NCBI GenBank assembly: GCA_007121115.1
Contig: SKMI01000288.1
Span: 1 to 18,851, forward strand
Direction of reading: 5' to 3'
Length of the DNA: 18,851 nucleotides
Origin: Paracoccaceae bacterium
GTDB lineage: Bacteria; Pseudomonadota; Alphaproteobacteria; Rhodobacterales; Rhodobacteraceae
Shown: in pieces, positions 1 through 6,895 of the stretch
Layout: the number at the start of each line of letters is the position of its first letter
How positions within the stretch are numbered: the stretch's first letter is position 1
Position numbers and translations under genes: made by a program
The notes under the pieces: generated by a model
What the model was told of the DNA's origin: nothing
The model's input: the letters and a program-made list of their open reading frames with translations, nothing else
The model's database searches: none

Positions 1-62
1 CCCCAGATACGCTCCTGGGCGCTTCTGGGCTGCTGCTCTTGCTGACGCAAGGGCGGGCGTGA
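1..62 (+). CDS. C-terminal end of a possible membrane protein (partial)
   Basis: In the frame starting at base 3 the window opens with about 19 codons and a TGA stop at 60-62. The encoded tail is a leucine-rich hydrophobic stretch (LLGASGLLLLLTQGRA), as seen at the end of a last membrane helix, for example in EamA/DMT-type permeases. It would converge on the corC-like gene with a 21-base gap. Only the hydrophobic pattern supports this; the piece is too short to name and could be chance. Confidence 0.3.
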   Translation, partial: PDTLLGASGLLLLLTQGRA

Positions 63-83
63 CGGCCGTGGACGCACCGTCGC

Positions 84-1391
84 TCAGAGCGGTCGGATCC
101 GCAGCCGCGTCAGCCGGTTCTCCACCCGCTCCACAACCTCGAACCGGAAACCATGGAAGCCGAACACCTGCCCCTCCTGCGGGATCTGCTGCGATTCGTG
201 GATCACCAGCCCGGCCACGGTGATCGCCTCGTCATCGGGCAGTTGCCACTCCATGGCGCGATTCAGGTCGCGGATGGTCATGGCGCCATCCACCAGCACC
301 TCGCCGCCCTCGACCTTGTGCATGGGCGTTGCCTCGGCCACGTCGTATTCGTCCTCGATCTCGCCGACGATCTCTTCAAGGATATCCTCCAGCGTGATCA
401 GCCCGTGCAGCGCGCCGTATTCGTCCACCACCAGCGCGAAATGGTTCCGCCGCTGCAGGAAATGGCGCATCTGTTCGTCCAGCGGCGTGGTTTCGGGGAC
501 GAAATACGGCGGGCGCAGGATGCTCTCCAGCCGCAGCTTCCGGATCGCCTTGAGCCGACCCTTGCCGCGCCGCACCTCGTCATGCACTTCGCGCATCAGA
601 TCGCGCACATGCAGCACGCCGACAATGTTCTCCGGGTCGCCCCGGAACACCGGCAGCCGCGAATGCGCGGAGGCAACGCATTGGGCGATCACGTCGTCGA
701 TGGGGGTGTCGGCGTCCAGCATGGTGATCTGGCTGCGGTGGAGCATGATCTCCTCGACCGTGCGCTCACCCAGATCGAGCGCGCCCAGCAACCGGTCGCG
801 GTGATCCTTTTCCAGCATCCCTTCGGAATGGCCCAGCGCCAGGGCGCCTGCAATTTCCTCGTGGACCGATAGTACGTTGCGGTCCGGGTCGATGCGCACG
901 CCGAAGAGCGCCAGCACCCGGCGCACGATGAAGCGCACCACATTGACCACAGGCGCGAACACCGCAACGATCGGGCGCAGCACCGGCGCCACGCGGCCCG
1001 CGGCGGTTTCGGGGTTGGTGATGGCATAGGTCTTGGGCAGCACCTCGGCAAAGACCAGCACCAGCACGGTCATCACCAGCGTGGCCAGCGCGACGCCGCT
1101 TTCGCCGAACATGCGCGTGAAGAGCGCGGTGGCCAGCGAGGCCGCCAGGATGTTGACCAGGTTGTTGCCCAGGAGGATCGCGCCGATCAGCCGCTCGCTG
1201 TCCTCGGTCAGATGCAGCGCGGTGCGCGCGCCCTTCTCGCCCTTGTCGCCCTGGGATTTCAGCTTTCCGCGGCTCGAGGCGGTCAGCGCCGTCTCGCTCC
1301 CCGAGAAGAAGCCCGAGACGGCGATCAGCGCCAGGATACACCCCACTGTCACCCAGAACACCGTGTCCAGCAAGGCGCCCGCCTGTTCCAT
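84..1391 (-). CDS. CNNM/CorC (HlyC/CorC) family transporter
   Basis: Protein of 435 aa with the full three-part layout of the HlyC/CorC family: a DUF21/CNNM membrane domain (about residues 10-175, including the helix with FFSGSETALT at 28-37 and the GNNLVN motif at 75-80), a CBS pair (about 215-345, with SRLPVFRG and VVDEYGALHGLITLEDILEE), and a C-terminal CorC_HlyC domain (about 355-435). Family members are inner-membrane proteins linked to Mg2+ (or Co2+) export and resistance. It is the last gene of a minus-strand run mgtE - mgtC - this gene, so an Mg2+ role fits the context. The ATG at 1391 has only a G-rich ribosome-binding site (GGGGA, about 4 bases upstream), which lies inside a direct repeat (1394-1421). 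Family assignment is firm; substrate is inferred. Confidence 0.93.
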   Translation of the reverse strand: MEQAGALLDTVFWVTVGCILALIAVSGFFSGSETALTASSRGKLKSQGDKGEKGARTALHLTEDSERLIGAILLGNNLVNILAASLATALFTRMFGESGVALATLVMTVLVLVFAEVLPKTYAITNPETAAGRVAPVLRPIVAVFAPVVNVVRFIVRRVLALFGVRIDPDRNVLSVHEEIAGALALGHSEGMLEKDHRDRLLGALDLGERTVEEIMLHRSQITMLDADTPIDDVIAQCVASAHSRLPVFRGDPENIVGVLHVRDLMREVHDEVRRGKGRLKAIRKLRLESILRPPYFVPETTPLDEQMRHFLQRRNHFALVVDEYGALHGLITLEDILEEIVGEIEDEYDVAEATPMHKVEGGEVLVDGAMTIRDLNRAMEWQLPDDEAITVAGLVIHESQQIPQEGQVFGFHGFRFEVVERVENRLTRLRIRPL

Positions 1392-1393
1392 CT

Positions 1394-1421
1394 GTCCCCG
1401 AAACGTTGCAACGTCCCCGAA
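1394..1421 (-). promoter_or_regulatory. Direct repeat plus palindrome at the corC-like start (candidate operator)
   Basis: On the plus strand the 9-mer GTCCCCGAA occurs at 1394-1402 and again at 1413-1421, a period of 19 bp. Between and overlapping them is the perfect 12-bp palindrome ACGTTGCAACGT (1403-1414). The block starts 3 bases upstream of the ATG and contains its ribosome-binding site, so a protein or RNA structure bound here could control translation or transcription of the corC-like gene. The repeats are seen directly; the function is inferred. Confidence 0.45.
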
Positions 1422-1463
1422 TCCTTACGGAACGCGCCCGGCCCCGTCCAGCCCTCGCAACGC

Positions 1464-2173
1464 TCACGCCCGCTCGCGCGTCTCCACCCGCCACCGCGCC
1501 GCGGTCACCGCCGGTTCCAGGCTCAGCCGACCCACGATCTTCTCCATCGCGGCATCGGTGGCGGCCTCGGCGCTGGCCTCGGCGGTCACTTCCACCCGGT
1601 CGCTGTCCTCGATATCCTGCGATTCCAGCCCCGTCAGATGCGGCGCGCCCTCGGGCCAAACCCGTTGAGCAGCAGCGCCCGCACATGCGCCTCCTGCGCG
1701 CCGCGGCAGACGATTTCCACCTCATAGAGCCGCATGAGTTCGGTGCTTTCGATGGGCTGGCGGTTCAGCCGCTGCACCAGTGGGCGCAGGGCAAGGTTCA
1801 CAAAGACCACCAGCGCCGTCATCAGCGCCGCGAAATCCCAGGCCCCCGCGCCCGCCAGCATCCCGACCGAGGCCGAACACCACAGCGTCGCCGCGGTGTT
1901 CAGCCCGCGCACGTTGAACCCTTCGCGAAAGATGATCCCCGCGCCCAGAAAGCCGATGCCCGAGACGATCTGCGCCGCCACCCGCGTGGGGCTGATCTCG
2001 TCCGGGTAGATGGCGGAAAACACGACGAAACTCGCCGCCCCCAGCGCCACCAGCGTGTTGGTGCGCAACCCCGCCAGGCGCTGGCGCCACTGCCGCTCGG
2101 CGCCCACCAGTGCCCCCAGCACCAGCGCCACCAGCAGGTTCAGCGCCGCCTCCTCGAACACGATCGGCTCCAT
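1464..2173 (-). pseudogene. mgtC: MgtC/SapB family protein, frameshifted
   Basis: The first frame (ATG at 2173, stop at 1634) gives 179 aa and contains the MgtC membrane domain: ALVGAERQWRQRLAGLRTNTL near 21-41 and the conserved GIGFLGAGIIFREG (72-85) followed by VRGLNTAATLW. It then stops abruptly after HVRALLLNGF. The expected C-terminal ACT-like domain is intact in the next frame: it resumes with HLTGLESQDIEDSDRVEV and runs to a TGA at 1464. One inserted base near 1640-1665 would give a single protein of about 236 aa, a normal length for the long form of this family. MgtC proteins are membrane factors for low Mg2+ and acid adaptation. The start is supported by GGAGG 6 bases upstream. No aligned slippery site is present, so this is either a real one-base deletion or a sequence error. 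Confidence 0.88.
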
Positions 2174-2207
2174 ACCCGACCTCCGTGATTGCGGCGCCCT
2201 GCCGCCC

Positions 2208-2271
2208 CTTCATCTTGCCGGAAATACCCCTGGGGGTGAGGCCGCCAGGCCGAGGGGGGCAGCGCCCCCCT
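2208..2271 (-). repeat. Double-hairpin intergenic element, copy 1
   Basis: Lies 17 bases beyond the mgtE stop and 34 bases upstream of mgtC. Plus-strand parts in order: tag CTTCATCTTGCC (2208-2219), AAATACCCCTGGGGGTGA, stem 1 GGCC/GGCC (2240-2243 with 2248-2251), then stem 2 GGGGGGC (2254-2260) with GCCCCCC (2264-2270) around a 3-base loop. The same architecture recurs at 5893-5960 and 17827-17895. It could act as a terminator or 3' stabiliser for the upstream minus-strand gene, or be a dispersed REP-like repeat. Confidence 0.75.
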
Positions 2272-2288
2272 CCCCCGGCCAGCCAGCC

Positions 2289-3647
2289 TCAGCCTGCCAC
2301 TGACATGTCCAGCAGCATCGTCGCCATGGCGAAATAGATGATCACGCCGATCGCATCGGCGAGCGAGGTCACCAGCGGCGCCGAAGCCGCCGCCGGGTCC
2401 AGCTTGAACTTGCTCAGGATGAACGGCAGCGACATCCCGATCAACGAGCCCACCAGAACGATGATCACCATGGTCAGCGACACCACCATGGCAATGTCCG
2501 GCCCGCCCCGGAAAACACCGATCCCCGAGACCGCCAGCGCCATGGTCAGCCCCAGCATCCCCGCCACCGCGGCCTCGCGCGTGACCATCTTGCCCCAGTC
2601 CTTCAGCCGCACATCGCCGGTGGCCAGCGCGCGGACCATCATGGTGGCCGACTGGCTGCCCGCGTTGCCGCCCGAATCGACCAGCAGCGGCAGGAAGAAG
2701 ACCAGCGCGATATAGGCCGCGATCGTATCCTCGAAATACGCGATCCCGGCGCCCGAGAAGATGTTGCCGAAAACCAGGATCACCAGCCAGGGCACCCGCT
2801 TGCGATACAGCAGACCAATGCTGGCATTGAGCATCGAGGTCCCCAGCCCCCCCACGGCCGAGGTCTTGACGAAGCTGATATCCTCGGCCTCGCGCGCCAC
2901 GTCCATCGCATCGTCATAGGTGACGATCCCGGCCAGCCGGTCGCCCCCATCAATCACCGGCAGCGCCAGCAGGTCATACTTGCGGATCGGCTCCACCGCC
3001 TCCTCGCGCTTGTCTTCGGCGCGGATGAAGGGGGGCTCGCGGCGCATGATGCTCTCGACGGTGGCATCGTCGCGCGCGACGATCAGGTCGCGCAGCGACA
3101 CGGTGCCCAGCAGGCGGCGCTCGTCGTCCAGCACGTAGGAGTGATAGATCGTCTCGGCATCCGGGGCCACGCGGCGCAGATGCTCCACGGCCTGCACTGT
3201 GGTCAGATGCGGCGGCACCGTGGCATAGTCCGAAGTCATGACCGACCCCACCGTGCCCTCGGGATAGGCGGCAAGCTTGCGCATGTCCTCGCGCTCGGCC
3301 TGCGCGAGGCCGGGCAGCAACGCGTTCTTCTGCTCCTCGTCCAGTTCGGCGAACAGGTCGGCGCGTTCGTCATGCGCCATCTGGCCGAAGATCCTTGCCA
3401 TGTCGCGCCTGTCGAGCGTCTGGGCCAGTTGCTTCTGCGTTTCGTGGTCGAAATAGCCGAACAGCGTTGCCTGCTTGTGCTCTTCGAGGCAAAGCAGCAC
3501 CTTGGCGGTGTCTTCGACCGAGAATTCACCGATCATGCCGACGATATCGGCCGGATGCTCATGGCGCAGCGCCACGCGAATCGAGTTCATATCGTCAACC
3601 CGCAGGAACCGCTCCAGCGTTGCCGCGTTCATGTTTGCAGTATCCAT
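2289..3647 (-). CDS. mgtE: Magnesium transporter MgtE
   Basis: Protein of 452 aa matching the MgtE family end to end: cytosolic MgtE_N superhelix (about 30-130, with HPADIVGMI), two CBS domains (about 137-257), a connecting helix, and a five-helix membrane channel (about 280-448). Signature residues include LLVDSGGNAGSQS at 321-333 and PLVTSLADAIGVIIYF near 424-439, where Asp431 corresponds by motif to the pore Mg2+ site. MgtE imports Mg2+ across the inner membrane and closes when cytosolic Mg2+ fills the N and CBS domains. The ATG at 3647 is preceded by GAAGGA at a 6-base spacing, and that ribosome-binding site is complementary to a segment 26 bases further upstream (see 3654-3709). First full-length gene of the mgtE - mgtC - corC run. 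Identification is very secure. Confidence 0.97.
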   Translation of the reverse strand: MDTANMNAATLERFLRVDDMNSIRVALRHEHPADIVGMIGEFSVEDTAKVLLCLEEHKQATLFGYFDHETQKQLAQTLDRRDMARIFGQMAHDERADLFAELDEEQKNALLPGLAQAEREDMRKLAAYPEGTVGSVMTSDYATVPPHLTTVQAVEHLRRVAPDAETIYHSYVLDDERRLLGTVSLRDLIVARDDATVESIMRREPPFIRAEDKREEAVEPIRKYDLLALPVIDGGDRLAGIVTYDDAMDVAREAEDISFVKTSAVGGLGTSMLNASIGLLYRKRVPWLVILVFGNIFSGAGIAYFEDTIAAYIALVFFLPLLVDSGGNAGSQSATMMVRALATGDVRLKDWGKMVTREAAVAGMLGLTMALAVSGIGVFRGGPDIAMVVSLTMVIIVLVGSLIGMSLPFILSKFKLDPAAASAPLVTSLADAIGVIIYFAMATMLLDMSVAG

Positions 3648-3653
3648 CGGTCA

Positions 3654-3709
3654 TCCTTCGCTTGTGGGGCCGGACAGCCCCCGCACGAAGGACTGCGGTT
3701 CAACCGCAG
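3654..3709 (-). promoter_or_regulatory. Two-hairpin mgtE leader sequestering the Shine-Dalgarno
   Basis: Reading the mRNA (minus strand): hairpin A has arms CTGCGGTT (3709-3702) and AACCGCAG (3700-3693) and contains the UGA stop of the 45-codon leader ORF (3702-3700). Directly after it, TCCTTCG (3692-3686) is perfectly complementary to CGAAGGA (3660-3654), which includes the mgtE Shine-Dalgarno. Inside that pairing a second stem GGGGC (3681-3677) / GCCCC (3670-3666) closes a 6-base loop. The anti-Shine-Dalgarno arm starts 8 bases after the leader stop, so it would be under a ribosome terminating there. This is the layout of leader-ORF-controlled translation. The pairings are seen directly; the control model is inferred. 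Confidence 0.6.
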
Positions 3710-3837
3710 ATCGGGCGCAGCACCGTCGGACCGGTTCGATTGTGCAGGAAGGCCACGGCCCCGTGGAACGGATCGCGCAGCGCGCAAGGCAGGCGCGCAA
3801 CGCCACACAGGGCCATGCTCCTACTTCCGTCTTCCAT
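3700..3837 (-). CDS. Candidate 45-aa leader peptide upstream of mgtE
   Basis: ORF of 45 codons (starts MEDGSRSMALCG, ends LRPICG) with an ATG at 3837 and a strong GGAGG at 3847-3843, 5 bases upstream. Its stop lies 52 bases before mgtE and inside hairpin A. The peptide is basic, has two Cys near the start and end halves plus one more (C11, C18, C44), and shows no membrane helix or known domain. The good ribosome-binding site, same-strand position and stop placement suggest a regulatory leader ORF rather than a functional protein. It is not proline- or acid-rich like the enterobacterial mgt leaders. It could still be a chance ORF, since GC-rich DNA has few stops. Confidence 0.45.
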   Translation of the reverse strand: MEDGSRSMALCGVARLPCALRDPFHGAVAFLHNRTGPTVLRPICG

Positions 3838-3884
3838 GGTTGCCTCCAACGCGGCGCCCGGCAACTCGCGCGCCCTCAGCGCAT

Positions 3885-3913
3885 CGCGTAACCCGCGGGA
3901 CACAGGCGGTCAA
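3885..3913 (-). promoter_or_regulatory. Candidate promoter for the mgtE transcript
   Basis: On the minus strand TTGACC (3913-3908, 5 of 6 matches to the -35 consensus) is followed after 17 bases by TACGCG (3890-3885), a poor -10. Initiation near 3878 would give a leader of about 230 nt that includes the small ORF and both hairpins. The stretch between mgtE and pepP (3648-4022) otherwise shows only this leader and the pepP ribosome-binding site (GGAGGG, 4012-4019 region). Confidence 0.3.
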
Positions 3914-4022
3914 CCCACCGCGCATGCACATCCCCGCGCCTTGGGCGCAAAGCCCCGAAAAGCGGTTTCCCTGCGCAACACTTTCGGTCTAGCTGTGAAA
4001 ACAATCCAGCGCCGGAGGGCCC

Positions 4023-5846
4023 ATGTTCCAGAGCTTCACCGCCACCACCAGCCCCGAACAGGGTCCGCCCCGGCTTTCAGCCTTGCGCGAACACATGGCC
4101 GCGCAGGGACTTGACGGCGTGATCGTCCCCCGCGCCGACGCGTATCAGGGCGAATACGTCGCCGCCTGCGACGAGCGGCTGGCCTGGCTCACGGGCTTCA
4201 CCGGCTCGGCGGGTTTCGCCATCGTGCTGGCGGAAAGCGCAGGGCTCTTCATAGACGGGCGCTACCGGGTGCAGGCGCGGCTGCAATGCGCGCCGGTGTT
4301 CACCCCGGTCAACTGGCCGGAAACCCGCCCCGCCGACTGGCTGCGCCAGACCCTCAGCGGCCCGGCGGTGATCGGCTTCGACCCCTGGCTGCACACGCCC
4401 GGGGAAATCGCAAAGCTGGAGACGGGACTTGCAGGGAGCGAGATCACCCTGCGCCGCATCCCCAACCCGGTCGATCCGCTCTGGTCCGACCGCCCCGCCC
4501 GCCCCGCCGGCCCCGTAACCACCCACCCCGAGGCGCTGGCGGGCGAAAGTGCCGCGTCGAAATGCACCCGCCTGGCAAAGTCGCTGAAGGAGGCGGGACA
4601 GAGTGCGGCCGTGTTGACGCTCCCGGACAGCATCGCCTGGCTTCTGAACATCCGCGGCCGCGACCTGCCCCGCCTGCCCGTGGCGCAGGGTTTTGCCATC
4701 CTGCATGCGGGCGGCAACGTGAGCCTGTTCATCGACCCCGCCCGGCTCGCGCCCGAGGCCGCGCAGGCGCTCGACCCCATCGCCACCCTGCGCCCGCCCG
4801 AAGCCTTCGAGCCCGCACTGCGGACCCTCGAAGGCCCGGTCCGGCTGGACCGCGCCACCGCGCCGCAACGCATCGCCGACATCCTGACCGAGGCCGGGAT
4901 CGATGTCGCTTCAGGCGACGACCCCTGCATACTGCCCAAGGCGCGCAAGACCGCCGCCGAACTGGACGGCGCGCGCGCCGCCCATCTGCGCGACGGCGCC
5001 GCCATGGCGGAGTTCCTCGCCGGGCTGGACGCACGGACCGAGGCGCTCTGCGCCGACCCCGACGGCGCCCCCCTCACCGAAATCGACGTGGTCCGCCAGC
5101 TCGAATCCTGCCGCACCGCCACCAACCAGTTGCAGGACATCAGCTTCGACACCATCGCCGGGGCGGGCCCGCACGGCGCCATCGTCCACTACCGCGTCAC
5201 CGAAGCCAGCAACCGCGCCCTGCGCCCGGGCGAATTGCTGCTGGTCGATTCGGGCGGGCAATACCCCGACGGGACCACCGACATCACCCGCACCATCGCC
5301 ATCGGACCGCCGGGAGACACCGAGGCGCAGGCCTTCACCCGCGTGCTCAAGGGCATGATCGCCATCTCCCGCGCCCGCTTCCCGCGCGGCGTGGCGGGCG
5401 CCCACCTCGATGCGCTGGCGCGCTTCCCGCTCTGGCTCGCCGGGCAGGATTATGACCACGGCACCGGCCACGGCGTGGGCGCGTTCCTGTCGGTCCACGA
5501 AGGCCCGCAACGGCTCTCGCGCATCAGCCAGGTGCCGCTGGAGCCGGGCATGATCCTGTCCAACGAACCCGGCTACTACCGCGAAGGCGCCTTCGGCATC
5601 CGGATCGAGAACCTGATCGCCGTCCAGCCCGCCCCCGCACTCGACGGCGCCGACGACCGCGACATGCTGGCCTTCGAGACCCTGACGCTCGCCCCCATCG
5701 ACCGCCGCCTGATCCGCACGGACATGCTGGACAACGGGGAGCGCGCCTGGCTCGATGCCTATCACGCCCGCACCCGCGACGCGCTCGCCCCCCTGGTCAG
5801 CGCCCCGACCCGCGCCTGGCTCGAAACCGCGACCGCGCCACTCTGA
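4023..5846 (+). CDS. pepP: Xaa-Pro aminopeptidase (M24B, aminopeptidase P, three-domain form)
   Basis: Protein of 607 aa, the length of the long three-domain aminopeptidase P (XPNPEP1-like) rather than the 440-aa E. coli form. Two creatinase-type N-terminal domains (about 15-150 and 170-310) precede the pita-bread catalytic domain (about 320-540) and a C-terminal extension with the LETLTLAPID-like motif. The five metal ligands can be read: Asp409 and Asp420 (VDSGGQYPDGTTD), His483 (HGTGHGVG), Glu515 (SNEPG) and Glu529 (IRIEN); His389 and His492 are the usual proton-shuttle histidines. It removes an N-terminal residue followed by proline, a cytosolic step in peptide turnover. The ATG at 4023 follows GGAGGG by 4 bases. 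Single gene, divergent from mgtE and convergent with the B12-binding gene. All key residues are present. Confidence 0.95.
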   Translation: MFQSFTATTSPEQGPPRLSALREHMAAQGLDGVIVPRADAYQGEYVAACDERLAWLTGFTGSAGFAIVLAESAGLFIDGRYRVQARLQCAPVFTPVNWPETRPADWLRQTLSGPAVIGFDPWLHTPGEIAKLETGLAGSEITLRRIPNPVDPLWSDRPARPAGPVTTHPEALAGESAASKCTRLAKSLKEAGQSAAVLTLPDSIAWLLNIRGRDLPRLPVAQGFAILHAGGNVSLFIDPARLAPEAAQALDPIATLRPPEAFEPALRTLEGPVRLDRATAPQRIADILTEAGIDVASGDDPCILPKARKTAAELDGARAAHLRDGAAMAEFLAGLDARTEALCADPDGAPLTEIDVVRQLESCRTATNQLQDISFDTIAGAGPHGAIVHYRVTEASNRALRPGELLLVDSGGQYPDGTTDITRTIAIGPPGDTEAQAFTRVLKGMIAISRARFPRGVAGAHLDALARFPLWLAGQDYDHGTGHGVGAFLSVHEGPQRLSRISQVPLEPGMILSNEPGYYREGAFGIRIENLIAVQPAPALDGADDRDMLAFETLTLAPIDRRLIRTDMLDNGERAWLDAYHARTRDALAPLVSAPTRAWLETATAPL

Positions 5847-5892
5847 GCCGCGGACACCACACCCCGGACCGGCTGCATCCCGCAGGTCCCAT

Positions 5893-5960
5893 CATCTGTG
5901 CAAAAATATCCTCAGGGGGTGAATGCGCGGCTTGCCGCGCAGAGGGGGCGGAACGCCCCC
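5893..5960 (-). repeat. Double-hairpin intergenic element, copy 2
   Basis: Between the convergent 3' ends of pepP and the B12-binding gene, 64 bases beyond the latter's stop. Plus-strand parts: a degenerate tag CATCTGTGC, AAAAATATCCTCAGGGGGTGA, stem 1 GCGCGGC (5925-5931) with GCCGCGC (5934-5940), and stem 2 GGGGGCG (5944-5950) with CGCCCCC (5954-5960). Both stems are perfect 7-bp helices although their sequences differ from copies 1 and 3. No gene starts on the tag side here, so the element is tied to 3' ends rather than to starts. The rest of 5847-6024 shows nothing else. Confidence 0.75.
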
Positions 5961-6024
5961 TTCAACCGCACGCAGTGCCAGAAGTCTTGCGCCCGGAACG
6001 GGCGCGCCGCAAGGTCACGCCCGC

Positions 6025-6729
<705 letters not shown>

Positions 6730-6802
6730 GGCGGATCTCCGAACGCTGTGTGCCGCCTTGATGCGCTGCCCCGCCGCTTTCCACATGGCGAAATCCGACT
6801 TG

Positions 6803-6846
6803 AGGCGGTCTGGCGCCGACCTGCGGTGCGCTTTCGCATACCGCCT
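6803..6846. other. Inverted-repeat structure in the divergent intergenic region
   Basis: AGGCGGT (6803-6809) pairs perfectly with ACCGCCT (6840-6846). Inside, TGCG (6827-6830) and CGCA (6835-6838) form a hairpin with a 4-base loop, and GGCGCC (6813-6818) is self-complementary. It lies in the 166-bp space between the B12-binding gene (minus) and the radical SAM gene (plus), and would be in the 5' UTR of the former if transcribed from near 6870. No cobalamin, SAM-II or SAH riboswitch consensus could be recognised. Confidence 0.35.
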
Positions 6847-6868
6847 GTGGCGCTTTTACCTTGCAAAT

Positions 6869-6883
6869 GTTCACATAATGTTT
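6869..6883 (+). promoter_or_regulatory. SOS-like box (GTTC-N7-GTTT) overlapping a -10 element
   Basis: GTTC (6869-6872), seven bases, then GTTT (6880-6883). This is one base off the alphaproteobacterial LexA site GTTC-N7-GTTC. The spacer contains CATAAT (6874-6879), 5 of 6 matches to the -10 consensus and 16 bases before the radical SAM start at 6896. LexA bound here would block this promoter. No good -35 is visible at the normal spacing. Single-site prediction, so moderate confidence. Confidence 0.4.
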
Positions 6884-6895
6884 CTACTGACCCCC

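Noticed and set aside
1655..1666. Programmed -1 frameshifting to make full-length MgtC
   Set aside because: The reading frame is GGG TTT GGC, so the run GGGTTTG is not in the X-XXY-YYZ register, re-pairing would be poor, and no clear stimulatory hairpin directly follows.
766..1725. A 319-codon minus-strand frame covering the mgtC end and the corC-like gene
   Set aside because: Only its short stretch before 1464 is not shared with mgtC or corC, and it is in a different frame from both proteins; the product is Arg/Gly-rich noise.
3648..3890. M-box (ykoK) Mg2+ riboswitch before mgtE
   Set aside because: The leader lacks the long conserved M-box layout; the visible structure is better explained by Shine-Dalgarno pairing.
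6878..6880. ATG at 6878 as start of the radical SAM protein
   Set aside because: It lies inside the -10 element and adds six residues not expected from the family; the ATG at 6896 is preferred.
6730..6895. Cobalamin or SAM riboswitch upstream of the B12-binding gene
   Set aside because: No B12-box sequence and no SAM-II or SAH consensus could be found, and the region is too short for a cobalamin riboswitch.
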